Shown: positions 33,015 to 45,503 of the stretch, one piece after another
Numbering within the stretch: the stretch's first letter is position 1
Layout: each line of letters starts with the position of its first letter
Assembly: GCA_018417955.1 (NCBI GenBank)
Contig: JACTVC010000011.1
Coordinates: forward strand, 1,300,262 to 1,364,261
Reading direction: 5' to 3'
Origin: Laccaria trichodermophora
Lineage: Eukaryota; Basidiomycota; Agaricomycetes; Agaricales; Hydnangiaceae
DNA: 64,000 nucleotides
Translations under genes and position numbers: made by a program
The notes under the pieces: generated by a model
Told to the model about the DNA's origin: nothing
Databases searched by the model: none
Seen by the model: the letters and a program-made list of their open reading frames with translations, nothing else

Positions 33015-33699
33015 CTCCAAATACCACCAAAGAGAGGCACACATTGGTACTACTGTAGATAGAGAAATGATATCAGGATGCAAGCATGAACTCGAAAAAG
33101 TGAAGGAACGTTGACAAAAGGTTCACAGCTGAGTCCTAGATTCAGTCTAGTGGCGCAAAGTAAAAATTGTGAGGTAGTCCGGACCAGCGTTTGTTGATGT
33201 TATTGAACAGGAATGAATGAAAGGGGGGCCAATCACAACATTTCGAATTGAATGAAGTACTGCACTATGGTGCTTCCAGTGATAGCGGTGAGCCAAATTC
33301 AAAGCCTTGAGAATGAGCGCCTCAGCTGTAGCTCGTGAGGTGACCTAAGAACATCCCATATACAAGTGATGATGGAAAAGATGGTCTGGGGCACTAATTT
33401 TTTCTTCTTTTTTTTTTTGTACAACTTCCCCGGAGAGGTGCGGTAAGACCGACGAGCTTAAGTCATCCCTGGATGCATGCGGAATTCCGTGAGCAAATCT
33501 GGAGGGCTGTGATCATGAAAGGTGTGCATGCTGGTGGTGTCAAAACAAACGCTCGATCCCGGCCGGACCGGGCAATGTCAGGCTTATGGATCTTCTTGGG
33601 GTTTCATTCTCGAACTCCCACCTTTCCCCGTCTTCGTCGTCGTCCACAACGAGCTACTAGCGACGATAGCGGGCTCAATACAGTCTACAACTTACCCTA
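33015..33699. other. Intergenic, promoter side of the next gene
   Basis: No gene recognised. There is a T-rich tract at 33398-33419 followed by GC-richer sequence up to the ATG at 33700. This is probably the promoter and 5' leader of the membrane-anchored protein. Confidence 0.4.
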
Positions 33700-35649
33700 A
33701 TGCCAGCCCCAGTAGTTGTCTACGTTCTCGCGGGTGTGGCCACGGTTGGCGCCGTAATCGCTTTCCATGAGGTGCGCAGCTCTCTCCCACTCATTGCCCC
33801 TTCCGACGACTAACAACCACCCCTATATACCAGTTTGTTTATACACCCCATATCGCACCGCACGTTGGCAGATGGAAGGCCGATTTTATGGCCAAACACT
33901 TTCCTCGTCGAGGGGGTCCTGTGCCTGTCTCGAGCGAGGCCCCCTCTCCCGACGATAGTTCCATACCGTTGAAGAGACGTGGGGGGAAAGGTTCCGATAA
34001 GTCGTCGGACACAGATACCGACTCTGAAGACGATGATAATGATGGCGATCATAACGGCATGAGGCAGCGTCGAGCTCGTGGGAAGGGTTCTGCCGCCGGA
34101 ATAGCGAGTAGCATTGAGCTCGAAGATCTCGTTGCAAGCGAGCTTCGAGAGTGGCGGAGCACTACCAGCGCTACCGGTGATTTCTCGTCTTCGTTGAGGC
34201 AGCGCAAGAACCGCGAGGGTGCTGACCACGACGATGTCTTGGGCGAGGTGAGTTTGCCTAGGGTTTACCCCTAATGTGTTCAACTTCATCGTCAACTAAC
34301 GTTTTTGTGGCATTAAGTCGACCATATCTATCCCGTATATTACAATGTCGCCCACGCACGTCCTCGTTGACTCTTCTGCACCAACCACACCAACGTCTAC
34401 GGCTACACTTCGTAGTCGTATGTCTACCCCTCCAGCGTTTGAATCCTCTCCACTTTCGGGCTCCTCTCCACCCTTAATGTCCCAGGTCTCGGATTCTCAT
34501 GTAACCCTGGTGTCCCCGCCCTCGACCATCTCTTCTTCTCTCACGTCTCCAAATCAATCTTCCCCAGCACAGCCTTCTCCCCTATTACACCCCCTCCTCC
34601 CAGAGTACATCCCCTCCCTTTCTCAGTCCTACCCACAAGACCTTGATCACGAACACGGCCTCGAGCTGCTTTCTCCCCCTTCCTCCCGCTCCGAATCGCC
34701 TTTCTCTGTTCTGTCAAGGTCTGGAGCGGCTAACTCTCCATGGATGCCCATTCGAGCGACGCCTTCCCCCCTTTCGGCTCTTCGTTCTGGTGCTGGAGCG
34801 ACGTCTCCGAGTGCCAGGCCTACTAACAATAGTCAATCCCCGCCTCCTGGTTTGCTTCGACAAGGCAGCGACGGATGGGCGCCCGCCAACCCGGCCTATC
34901 AGCAGCAGAATCAGGCTTTAGAAAGCTCCACTGCCTCTATAACTTCGCAGTATCACTCCTTCCCATCCTCTCCAGCCGTATCTGGGTCCATGTCAACCTT
35001 ATCTAACCAAGGATCGGGGTTCTCCTCACCTTCAACCCTCTCCAGTCCACTGCAAGACCAGGCTACGAGCCAGCGGAGTTTATCTGCCCTTTCATCTCCG
35101 TCTCCGATCACCTTCACATCTCCCAATCCAGTGACTTACATTCCGCAGCGATCTTTCCCTTCCACAGCCGCAGGGCAGGTCACGTCCCCACGCCTGCCTT
35201 TATCGGCTTCCCAGCCTCGTTCAACCCTTGTTTTCGGCACGGCTACGGAGGGTGGTGACTCGGATAAGGAGGAAAGTCAAGGTACACCTCGCTCGCCACG
35301 ATCTCCCGTGTCTCCCCACTTTCGAGGCGGGGGGGACCTCTCGGACTTGGACTTCATGTCAGACTTTGACGAAAGGAGCGATGCCGGTAGAGTGTCTTCT
35401 CCCCATGGCTTCTCTGACGTCGGGAACTTTGAGCATGGGCGTCTTTCTGCCTCTGGATCCGGAGAGAATCAAGTCCTGTCACCCATGTCCCAGACCTTCT
35501 TGGATGTGAGGCAGCATGATGGCGACGATCCCCATAGTCCGTTTAGTGACTTTGGCGATTTGGAGAGCGAGAATGGGTTCAGTGATAGCGGGATGAGTGA
35601 CTCTAGTTGGGGGAGTGTGGCTCGGGGTGGGAATGGGGGTTCGCACTGA
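33700..35649 (+). CDS. Single-pass membrane protein with long Ser/Pro-rich disordered region (605 aa)
   Basis: Three exons join in phase 0: 33700-33771, 33834-34247 and 34318-35649. The N-terminus is a signal-anchor helix (PVVVYVLAGVATVGAVIAF) followed by a basic segment (RWKADFMAKHFPRRGG), then an acidic SDTDTDSEDDDNDGD tract and IELEDLVASELREW. The last two-thirds is low-complexity Ser/Pro/Thr sequence ending in an Asp/Ser-rich tail (DLSDLDFMSDFDERSD). The topology suggests a short lumenal start and a large cytosolic, likely phosphorylated tail. No enzyme domain is visible and I do not recognise the family; the exon structure and frame are clean. Confidence 0.7.
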
Positions 35650-37020
35650 GTGTGGAGTTGTGGGTGTTTGGGTGAAGAATAGAGATAGAGAGAAAAGGCA
35701 AGATGAAGAAGGACGGGGCGAGATCCCTTTCGAACCAATCACTGATTGAGGGGATCCCTCCTTCGAAACTGCACACACAAACTCCAACCAGGTCAAATTT
35801 CTCGGACGACGAACAACAAGAACATTCCGGCTCAATCGCCTACTTTATAGCCTTCGTCCCTGGATCTCAGTTATTTATCACTCCTACACTCCTACAGGGC
35901 TATCAGATCTCTCCTTCCAGCACATCTATCTCGTAATTCAGAAGCGGCTTCCCTCCATCCACAAGACGTATTCTTGGCCTTTGGTTCATTTTATACATTT
36001 ACAGGTTTACCATGGGTTTCCTTTCTACGCATCCACTCTTCCTCGATTGCAATCCTCAGGGGCGGACCATTCCCCTGGTACATTTCATCTCGCATCGTCG
36101 TTCCCCGGTCTTCATACAGGTTCCTACTCTTTTGGTGTTTCTACGTCCTCCAAGACCTTGCAACCTAAACGCTTTCATCTTTTTTTTTCTTCTCACGGGC
36201 AGAATCGCCCTTCAATTAACATCGCTTTTGCTGTAAATCTCAACGTTGTACATTTATCCCACCTCTTGCTCTGTAATGTACCACCGTACACCCTGTTCTC
36301 TCTTGTACACTGTCACCACAATGCATCCCATCCTATTCTTGTACTGTATATTCTTTGTCCGTCATCGCTGTAACTACCCCCTTTGATTCCTTTAGTTTTT
36401 ACTGCGAAACCTCCGACTTGATAAGAATGCAATTCACACCCATCGTGTTTCTTACGTGAAAGGAGAGTTTGTGTTAACTAGAAAGCTACAGTCATTATAG
36501 GCTACACTTGAGATAATTAGCCAATGACGATGGATATCGACAAGACGGGGTATAAGCTAAGAATGGGAGAGATCTCAAGCAATCATCCCACATATTATGT
36601 ACAGTCCGTAAAGTAAGTTATCGCAAAAGGAGTGTGAAGGCGTATTAGTCGCCAAAGGTGCAAGCCTCCCGTAAAACCGGTGAGGCGAAGCGGTTTTGCA
36701 TAACAAAGACAAGGTTGCGCAGCACTAGGCATTTACCAAACAAGAAAGGCCTAGATTGCGTGTGCTGAAGAGCTCAACAAAGGGTGCGCGCGCGGTGGAA
36801 GGGGAGCCTACTAAAATTCCATGAATCGAAGTGAAAGCTTTGAGTAACCAAGCGAAAGCAGAGATAGCGTGCCAGAGAAGATTAAGAAAATAGAACGAAG
36901 GTGATCCAGGAATCAAGTGAATGGCGGGAGGTAGCGCATTTACTGTTGGCGCGGGGTGAAGGTGAGTTTGCACTCCATCGCAGCAGGGAAAACGACCTAG
37001 TAAAACAATGATCAGTCAAT
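35650..37020. other. Convergent intergenic region
   Basis: Lies between a plus-strand stop at 35649 and a minus-strand stop at 37021, so it should hold both 3' UTRs. There is a CT-rich stretch at 36000-36370 with no supported gene. Nothing else seen. Confidence 0.5.
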
Positions 37021-38971
37021 CTAGGAAACCGGCCTTGGATAGGAGGGGCTCACGAAGCTATCCCTAACCTCCATACTCCTCTCGTTCGTTTCTGCCGGAG
37101 CTACCACATCAAAGCTCCTGGAAATCGCCGCAATCGCGATCCGCATGATGACCTGAGCAAGAGTCTGCCCTACACACACCCTCGAGCCGGCTCCAAACGG
37201 CATCATATGTTGAGCCATTATGGCCAACTCGCTTTCATTCGTCGAAGATGCCAGCCAACGCTCAGGTTGGAAAGAGTCAGGAGAGGGGAAGATAGAAGGA
37301 TCACGGTGCATGGACCACGCCTGGGTTGAAACAATAGTACCTGGGGGAAGAGGGTAACCCATCATGTCGAATATCTCGTCCGATGCCCCGTTCTTGGATG
37401 TGGAAGCAGGGACCACACGCTCAAGAAGGCTCGGTACAGCAGTGTACAAGCGAAGACCTTGAAAGGGTGAATGCACCGTTATTCTTGTAACTTTTTTTTT
37501 TTGGTAGATAACGTACCTTCTTTCATGAATGCGCTAAGGTATGGCAACTCCTGGAGCACAGAGATGTCAGGAACAACCTTCGCATCAGCCATGGCCTCGT
37601 CCATTTCAGCTTGGAGCTTCTTCATGATATCCGGGCGGCGGCTTAGCTCCCAAAACATGTACGCCATCGTCGTCGAGGTCGTATCGGAACCAGCTACCCT
37701 AAAAGGGTGAAAGAAAACCTATGTGTTGAATGTATCATCAACACCCATAGGTGGAGTGGCTTACAGGTGGCCCATACACTCTGAAATGATGTCATGATCA
37801 GGCATTGCTTGGGAAGTCGAATACCGGTACTGGAGGAGTCTCTGGAGCATGGGAACCTTCTCGGCCTCGCCAATCATGCCAGCATTCATTTGTGCGCGCA
37901 TCTCATAAACGCGCTCGCTGACGAACTACAACGTATATGCGGTAAGCACCGAGATTGACGCGAAAAAACCAATGCCAGCGTACCTCGGCCATGATCTTGT
38001 CAGAATCACAAAGCTGCCGCCAGCGCTTGTTCGGAATTCGGCAGACGAGATTCCAGGCCCACGTTGGAACGATGCTGCGCTACAACAGATCCAGAGAAGG
38101 TCAACGGAATAAACACAGACACAATATATATGCTTACGAGAATACCACGTTTGGGAAAGTCGTTTATCGCCGTGGAGAGGGGTTCTTCCACATCCATGGC
38201 CCACTTACTCACTGCTCCGAGGCGATAACCGTAGGAAGAGGAAGCCACCACGTCAACCATGAGGTGTCGGAATAGAGCCAAGCACTCCACGGGAGACTTT
38301 CCGCACACATTCTCAAGAGTCTGGAATTGGTCATCATGTTAGTGAATACCGTGACAAAGACGCGGATTCCTCTTACGTTCACAAGTTCAAAAGCGATTTC
38401 TCGCATTTCCGGCTGAAATTTGGCGACGTTAGTGGGCGTGTAGTGAGGCGCATAACCCTTTCGGCGAATGGCATGGCTAGAATGTTCGAGGGTGGTCATA
38501 CTAAGTGAAATGAGCCTCAAAGTTAGCATATATGCGCATATATACATACGCATGATCGTTATCGTTGCTAAAAGAATGTGTTGGTAAGTATAAGAATGAA
38601 GGAAAAGGAATAAAAAAGGCGCACGTCAACAAACTCTTATAGTAAGTGCTCTTATCGAACTTGTGGATGGTATAGACGTTGCGCATGGTTGATATATCAC
38701 GAAAGACGACTTTGTTAGGTCCGATGCGGACGACCGGGCCATATACCTCAAAGAGCTCCTGGATCGTTTGACATTGGCGGAGACGAACGACGTGGATGGT
38801 AATCCAAACATCAGAGATAGCCGCATACCAGGGGCCGGGGATAGCGCTGAGAGGAGAGAGGAAGAGATTGTAGATGACGCGGATGAAGAGGTACGTGAAG
38901 ACGACGGAGGCAACGACGAGGAAGAAATTGTGGGAGAACCAAGTGGCGGTGAATTGTATAGCGAAGGCCAT
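37021..38971 (-). CDS. Cytochrome P450 monooxygenase
   Basis: The start is ATG 38971 (MAFAIQFTATW). An N-terminal membrane anchor (NFFLVVASVVFTYLFIRVIY) is followed by the proline hinge SPLSAIPGPWYAAIS. Small exons then give YGPVVRIGPNKVVF, HAIRRKGYAPHYTPTNV (C-helix region) and FRHLMVDVVASSSYGYRLG. The I-helix is AGSDTTSTT (about 37690), and ExxR is KEGLR, split by an intron near 37480-37515. PERW (FQPERWLAS) and the haem-binding loop FGAGSRVCVGQTL follow (about 37200-37160), ending SYPRPVS at 37021. Introns are about 50-65 nt. All catalytic landmarks are intact, so it is probably an active microsomal oxygenase that needs NADPH-P450 reductase. The CYP family and substrate cannot be told, and no biosynthetic partners lie nearby. 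Confidence 0.85.
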
Positions 38972-41900
38972 TGTCGTGCGGAATTCAAGCAGGATAGGAG
39001 GGAGTATCCAAAAATCGCTTGCGGGCGCTGAAGAATCCCGTGGAGTGGAAAGGGGAATAGTGGGGGGAGAGGAAGGAAGAGATGGGGCAGGTCGACAGCT
39101 CCTGTCCACTATATATATGTATTCTCGGAGACTGCTGACCAATCTCCATCGTCGAATGTCTGTCTCTGTGGACGCCAGAGTAGATGTAAAATGAGCGACG
39201 CAACACCAGTCATGGTGTCGAAAGCACAACAATTTGACTTCAATCTCCGCTCTACGTAATTTCCGAATCGGGTTAACAAGCTACCCATTTAGCATATCAC
39301 GTGCATGGAGACGCGTCTTGACGCGTCCATCGGCAACCTATCATGTCTCTGGATTGCGCCACTAAATTACCGGACGTGTCCTTGCCGCTATACCCCCTCC
39401 GCAAGATTCTAGTTTCATCGCCTACTAATCGTACTATGAGTCTGTAACAACAAAATCGAGCCTTATTTGCATCCGGGTCGGGCCGCAGTCAAGCGGAACG
39501 GACATCTTCTCTTCCTCGCCATTCCCCGAGTTTCTTTACGGTAGGTACTGTAGTACACTCCCTCTACCTCCCTCAGGCTCTCTTCATCAACTGACCCCAG
39601 TTTTCTGATTGGCTTTCTGACAAACCGTGCTCAACATGCGATCTGACTGCATAGGTTATGCTCTGGAAAATCCTTACAGGTTCTCTTCGCTGCGCCACCC
39701 AGATTGGTGTAAGCCTTCAGATCAGCAGCTCGGACGCCCGTCACATTCACTGCTCTTGACAGGCCTTTGGATTGACTCGGGCAGAGAAGGGCGTCTCGCG
39801 ATGTGGACGCTATATGAAAGTCTTTTCAAGACTCCCTCGTTACCATATTCGCCGATGATCAATTCTTCCTTGCCTCGTTGCCTATGGTCCTTCTGCAACG
39901 TTATCATTATCCCATATGAATCTAGGACGTGCATGTCAGATAACCCTTCGAATCGCCACTGTCCAGGCGTCTGAGAGGTCTGTCTTCATGTTTTATAGCT
40001 GCATAAGCATTCGTCATTGACATGAAGTCCTTGCGCCCCGCAAGCGCCACAAGATCCGAGATGAGATCCAAAGTCTTTCTGCGCTCGAGTTAACAAGGTT
40101 AAGCTCGAGATCTCTGAGTTCCAAATTCACTTTGGCCCATTCTCCCATCGAAAATGTAATACTTATTCCTGCCAACTGGCTTTGCCTCTAGCAATCCAGA
40201 TGGTCCGAAGGAGTTTGTAATTCAAGGTATTTTCTCCATGGTCACCTCGCTTTTCCCAGAAAGAAAGGCACCCTAATTGTCGCACCTCAGAATTTCAGTT
40301 CGGCGGTAAAATTCGGGACGCGATTAAAAACCTTACCCCAAGCCCAGCAACAGACTTTCTGTATTTCCTTTTCTGCCAGAGTGCGTTGGGCCGTCTAATT
40401 TGAATTTATTTTCTTTGGCAATGATCCTCCAACCACCGTCAAGCCTCCCACGATTTCTACGAGAAAAAACGACGGGGTATGATAAATTCGGTTCAAATGG
40501 AAGTCAAAGGAAAGGATGGGAAACGTGGCTGATAAGGGAATTGAGAAGGGTCTGTGGGTACGAGAAGCCCAGTTTGCCAAGTCACATAACCCTGACAAAT
40601 CCTCTAGATAATAGCCGCGCTAGGGAACATACGCTAAGCACCGGTAAACCTGCTAGCGAGGGAGGGGCTATTAAAGCCCTGGCATTTGAATACAGGCGAC
40701 ATTTCCGTTGCAGTCGCGTGCTCAATCCAGTCAAGCTAGAATCCCATGAACTCCTGAGGCGCCGAAATTGATTCAGCGTCAAGTCACAAGTGGAGCGCGG
40801 AACTGGCACAATTCACTCTCGCTCCAGTCGCAAAGTCTGCGGTGCTTTGCAAATATCGTCAACGCCGGACAATGGGACATGGATAGGCATCAGAGTCATG
40901 GCGCTCCCAAAGTATCCATATTCTTCACTCGATAATCAAGGGCAGAGCAATTTGAGGCAAGTATCCAATATCAAAAATTTCATGGGCTAAGTGGGGTTAT
41001 AACGGCCTGAGCGCCGCCAGGATCCAACTCTCAGACCAGAAGACCTCCAAAATTTCCGTGCAAGGCGGCTACCATGCCTAATCCGCAAGCACAGCGTTAT
41101 CATCCCAGCAAAAACACCTAAGTCCATACGACCTCTATTCAGATCCCCCCAAGAGAAATGAAATACACGCGTAGTACGCACCACATCCGTGACGCCAAGA
41201 CGTCAATTACCAAAGGCAAAGGGATGGGCGGACGCGCTCAGAGCACAGCGTCCAACGCATGAGAGTAAGGCACATCACCAGAAGTAGAGGGAAGAGCTGC
41301 TTCAGAGCCTCGAGGTGAGCGAAGCCTTATGCATTCATCACAGATAACAGAACACGAGGCGAATCAATGACATACTCCTGTCGTTGGTGACAGCTCCTAG
41401 GTCGAGTTGGAGCGTCAGGGAATGCTTGAAGACCACGAGCTAGGAGTTGCTGGCGTCAATAAATCAAAGGCAGAGCGCTCTCGACTGGAAAATTGATGAA
41501 CATCGGATCCCCACCCGCGCCGCTTCATATAAACCACACACTGGACGACAGTTGTACGTTGGGGGTAGGTGATCCTCACACCTCCGAGGTCCTAAGGTTC
41601 ATGATTCGAAGCCGCCATCTAGAAAATCCTCACCCAGGTGCGGTTCTTTAGAGATACGAAGGCAGTGAAAGGTGTAATCGTCACCGGAGCTTCAAGTTGC
41701 TTTGCTTTGCTGGCAGAAAGGAAGCGGTTCCGATGAGGTAGGCTTACGACACCGGCCCGACCAGCGTAATATGGGCATAAAGGTCACAGACGCGTATTGA
41801 TGTGCGTGCTGGACTGGAGTTGCAGGTGGCCCATTATCCATGACGCATGGTGGTTGGACAAAGAAACGCAGCGGCGGTGGTGGCGGGTGGGGCGCAAAGC

Positions 41901-43749
41901 ACCGACATGCAGATGGTGATTAATGCATCCATCACAAGATGGCCAACGCGAATGCATGGATCAACCCCAAGGAATTATGAAGTTCCCTTTGCCAGACCCG
42001 ATGCTCACGAACTTGTCATGGAGATGCAATTTAAGGGATAGATGCACATGTTCCGGCGTCGACGTCGGTCGATTTGTGAGAAGCCTGTAGTCATGTTTCT
42101 GGTCAGTTCGTCGTTCTGAATGTTGGGTTTGTATGTTTGCGAAGTGCGAGGCGACCGGTGCCGAGTAGCGAGTCTCCTGAGTCCTGTTGTGCCGAAAGGT
42201 TATAAGATCAATGGCGTGGACGCAAACGGCGAGATCACGAAGCAGAAATCTAGACTTCCAGCTAAACGCATCGGTCCGGGCGCCAAGTTTATGTGGTTGA
42301 TCTACATTAAGTATAACTTCACGGCGTCACTTGATGCATTCGTTGGTTTAAGTCAGGCTGGAGATACACACTTGTTGATATCAGAATCGCGGATAAGTGA
42401 AGGCTGTCAACGTCAATCTATAGACGCAGACACCACCAAGAAGCAGCCTATGGTATAAGAATGCATCCTGCGGAAGGGTCGAAAACCTGGTCAGTGACGC
42501 TCGCTCGGGGAAAGATATCGAAAGTGCACCTCAACGATTTTTGATCTTCAACTCGGATAGATGTACTTCGCATGAAGGCGGCACCGGAAGGATAACTTCC
42601 TTTCATTTTGAGGGAACAACGTTGCTTGCAATCCCGTTCGGCATGTATGTGTCCTGTATTTTCCTGTAGAAAAAAATGAAAAGTGCCATGACAGTTTCTT
42701 CTCATGCTTGGAGCCGGGGAAGCAGTGGTCGACCTGTATCGATCATAGCTTAGCGTCTGCGTCGAGGGATTCGAAAGTACCAGGCGTAACGAAGCGGCAC
42801 GATCCAAAGCAGGCCTTACAGTGCTTTGATAGACCAGCCTCCGGTTCTAGGCACCTTCTTGAACGTCACGTAGACAGTGTCACTAAGAGGATTATTTATG
42901 CCGATTATCCTCTGAAAAAGAGTACTCACCGTATGAATTGCACCTGCACACTAAGCATCCCGGCCTTCCTAATATGGAACGTTTTGGAGTCCAGGTGGCT
43001 TGACGGACTGAATAAATGACAATGGCTTGAGGCGGGTTCGAATTCAAGTTAGGAAGAAACTGAAAGTACATGCCGCCATCATCTGATTCGTCACAACCGT
43101 CAGAACACATTGAATAAAAAGAAGTGGTTTTTCGGTTCCTACTTGTTCCTGCGCTGAGCGAACAACGCTCTTTAAGACAGAAAATTGTGATCAAATTGTT
43201 ACTAGGTTATTGCGGTGTCGAATCGTTTAAAGTTCCGCATTTTGTTTTTCAACCAGATTGTACTTCTAGAAAGCCTGGTCGGCTACAGGCTCTTGAAAGT
43301 GAATATGTTTTGCGTCGGTTCAGCGCTTGAGTCGTCTAGTACTTGGCAGACGTAGCAAATGCCTTGCACCGTCACTGATCACTGTTCGAGTGGTGGAAAG
43401 AGAAAGGGGGTAATGTGACCATGAGACCCCGAATACTTGAGAACATCAGCACACAGGCCTCTTCCTCGTCCAAAACGACGACCTGTGGGGAGGAGTCTCC
43501 TTGTTTGATCTTTGATCAATCTTTGGTGTTGAAACGTTGACGGTTACAAAAAAAATGGATTACGTAACTCTCCTTCAAGTTATCGCCCTCTCTTGCACGA
43601 TCATCACCAACGGATCGCAAGTTCTCTCCAAACTGCTAACATTTTTGTCGGCCGATTTTACTCGGGCTCAAAATCAAGTTCAACCTAAGTAATCCATTGC
43701 AGATATCTTCCAAAACAGTTCTCAGCGTGCCACACACAGGTTACTGAAG
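38972..43749. other. 4.8-kb region without a recognisable gene
   Basis: Both strands hold only short ORFs (up to about 120 codons) with no family resemblance and no consistent splice chain. The first few hundred bases upstream of 38971 should include the P450 promoter. From about 43380 the sequence becomes the duplicated upstream region of the F-box family (shared with 46800 and 53800). Confidence 0.5.
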
Positions 43750-45503
43750 ATGGACAAGTCACCGTATGCTTCCTATCTCCACACCAACTATTCCCCCACG
43801 ACTTCAGAAATCTTTGGAATCAAGGATTTCCTAACAAAGCCACTTGCGCGGTTAACCCATCTAGAAGACGAGATTGACCGGTTGAATGCGATCATCGAAA
43901 AATTATGCGACGAGCATGAGGCTTTGAACGCGGAAATCGAGGCTCACAGAGCTCTCATCTCTCCTCTTCGTCGAATGCCTCTTGACATTATGGTGGAGAT
44001 CTTCACTCATTGTCTCCCTACGGACCACGATGCCGTCATGAGCACTCGAGAAGCTCCACTTCTGCTAGGTCGTGTTTGTAGCGAATGGAGATCTATCACA
44101 CTGTCAACTCCACGCCTTTGGGCAAGTCTTCACATTCTATCGTCGCCACCAGGGTCCTTCTATGGCGATTCTGCGCTCGATTTCAAAATTGAAAAATGCT
44201 GCAAGGGGGCAGAGGAATGGATTCGCCGCTCGGGAGAGTGTCCTCTCTCTATTTCCCTTCACACTCCAAATCCCACTCATCATCCCAACAGTTCTGTGAT
44301 GCAACCTTTTGAGAAGGTTTTAAAACAGATACTCCCTTCTAGCAAACGGTGGAAGGACTTCAACTGCAGAGGCCGAAATGACTCGTTGACTCATTTCCGA
44401 AAGATTGCGGAGGGTGATGTTCCGATGCTGGAATCTCTTGGAATTACCATCGCACCTGGAACGGTTTCAGAATTTTATGTGAAGACTACCGTGATGGACA
44501 TTTCAGGTCTCCTTTCAGCCCCAAAATTGCGGAAGCTCTCGTTAACGAGTTTCAGAGAAAACCTTCTCTCCTTGCCAGTGCGTTGGTCACAGCTCACCCA
44601 CCTTACATTGAATGCGGAGGACTCCAGCAAATTTTCGAGAACACTCACGTACAGCAAAGTTGGCAAAGTCTTGAAGAACTGCTTACAACTCGTGAGTTGT
44701 AGTCTCCGCCTCGGAAACACCCGACACAAGGATGTGCAGACCCCACAACTCAACCACTCAGTGTCCCTGAGCGAATACACCTTTACTCTCCCACTTCTCC
44801 GGAAACTTTGCCTCGTTTTCAGTGACAAATCAGACGAGGTGTTTTTGAAATACCTTGATTTACCCGTGCTTCGTCATCTGGAGATGAGCTTTGAAAGAGT
44901 TGGATGGCATAATGGGCCTGAATCAAAGACGCAATCAGCGAATCAGCGCTCTAATTTCATGGGCCTCCTCGAACAGCATGGTCATAAATTGAAGCATCTT
45001 GCCCTCGACACACGGTTACCTATAACCTCCCTTCATCAATTGAAGTCTACAACTGATTCTATTATTGATGAAGTTGTTGATCGGCTCACCCCTTCAGACG
45101 AAACCCCTGATTGTCTCTGTCCTTTGCTGGTAGAATTTCGGTGTAAAGGCTCAATGGGCGCAAGCTATTCTGAAGCACGCTTGCTATCTTTGTTGAACAG
45201 CGGTGTGTTCACGGGAAAGGGTCGACATTGAAACGAGCTGGTGTCACCCTTCATCGAAACGAGCCAGAGGACCTTGAAGACTTCCTTATTTCTCTGGATT
45301 CTAGAATTGAATGTGGAGACTATCTTCATTTTGAAGAGTTTGATAACGCACCAATTGACGCGCGCATATTCGTTAGATCTAATCTGGGCGAGGGACTCGC
45401 TACGACGGTTGTGGACATTCAGTACGCACAGAGCGAACCGGAGCGGGGGGAAGGGGATCACAGCTCGGAGTCACTGACTCCATGCTTTGTTCTTCGAATT
45501 TAG
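43750..45503 (+). pseudogene. F-box protein copy 1, frameshifted near the 3' end
   Basis: It opens MDKSPYASYLHTNYSPT, as do the other two copies. There is a coiled coil (LEDEIDRLNAIIEKLCDEHE), an F-box-like MPLDIMVEIFTHCLP, the GRVCSEWRSITLSTPRLWAS segment and leucine-rich segments. At about 45190 a T is missing from the run that reads ATCTTTTGTTGAA in copy 3 (ATCTTTGTTGAA here). This shifts the frame and gives a stop at 45231. The true C-terminus (RAGVTLHRNEPEDLEDFLI to CFVLRI) continues in another frame to 45503. An in-frame deletion removes about 15 codons near 45020. If it is translated, only the last ~90 residues are lost. Confidence 0.8.
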
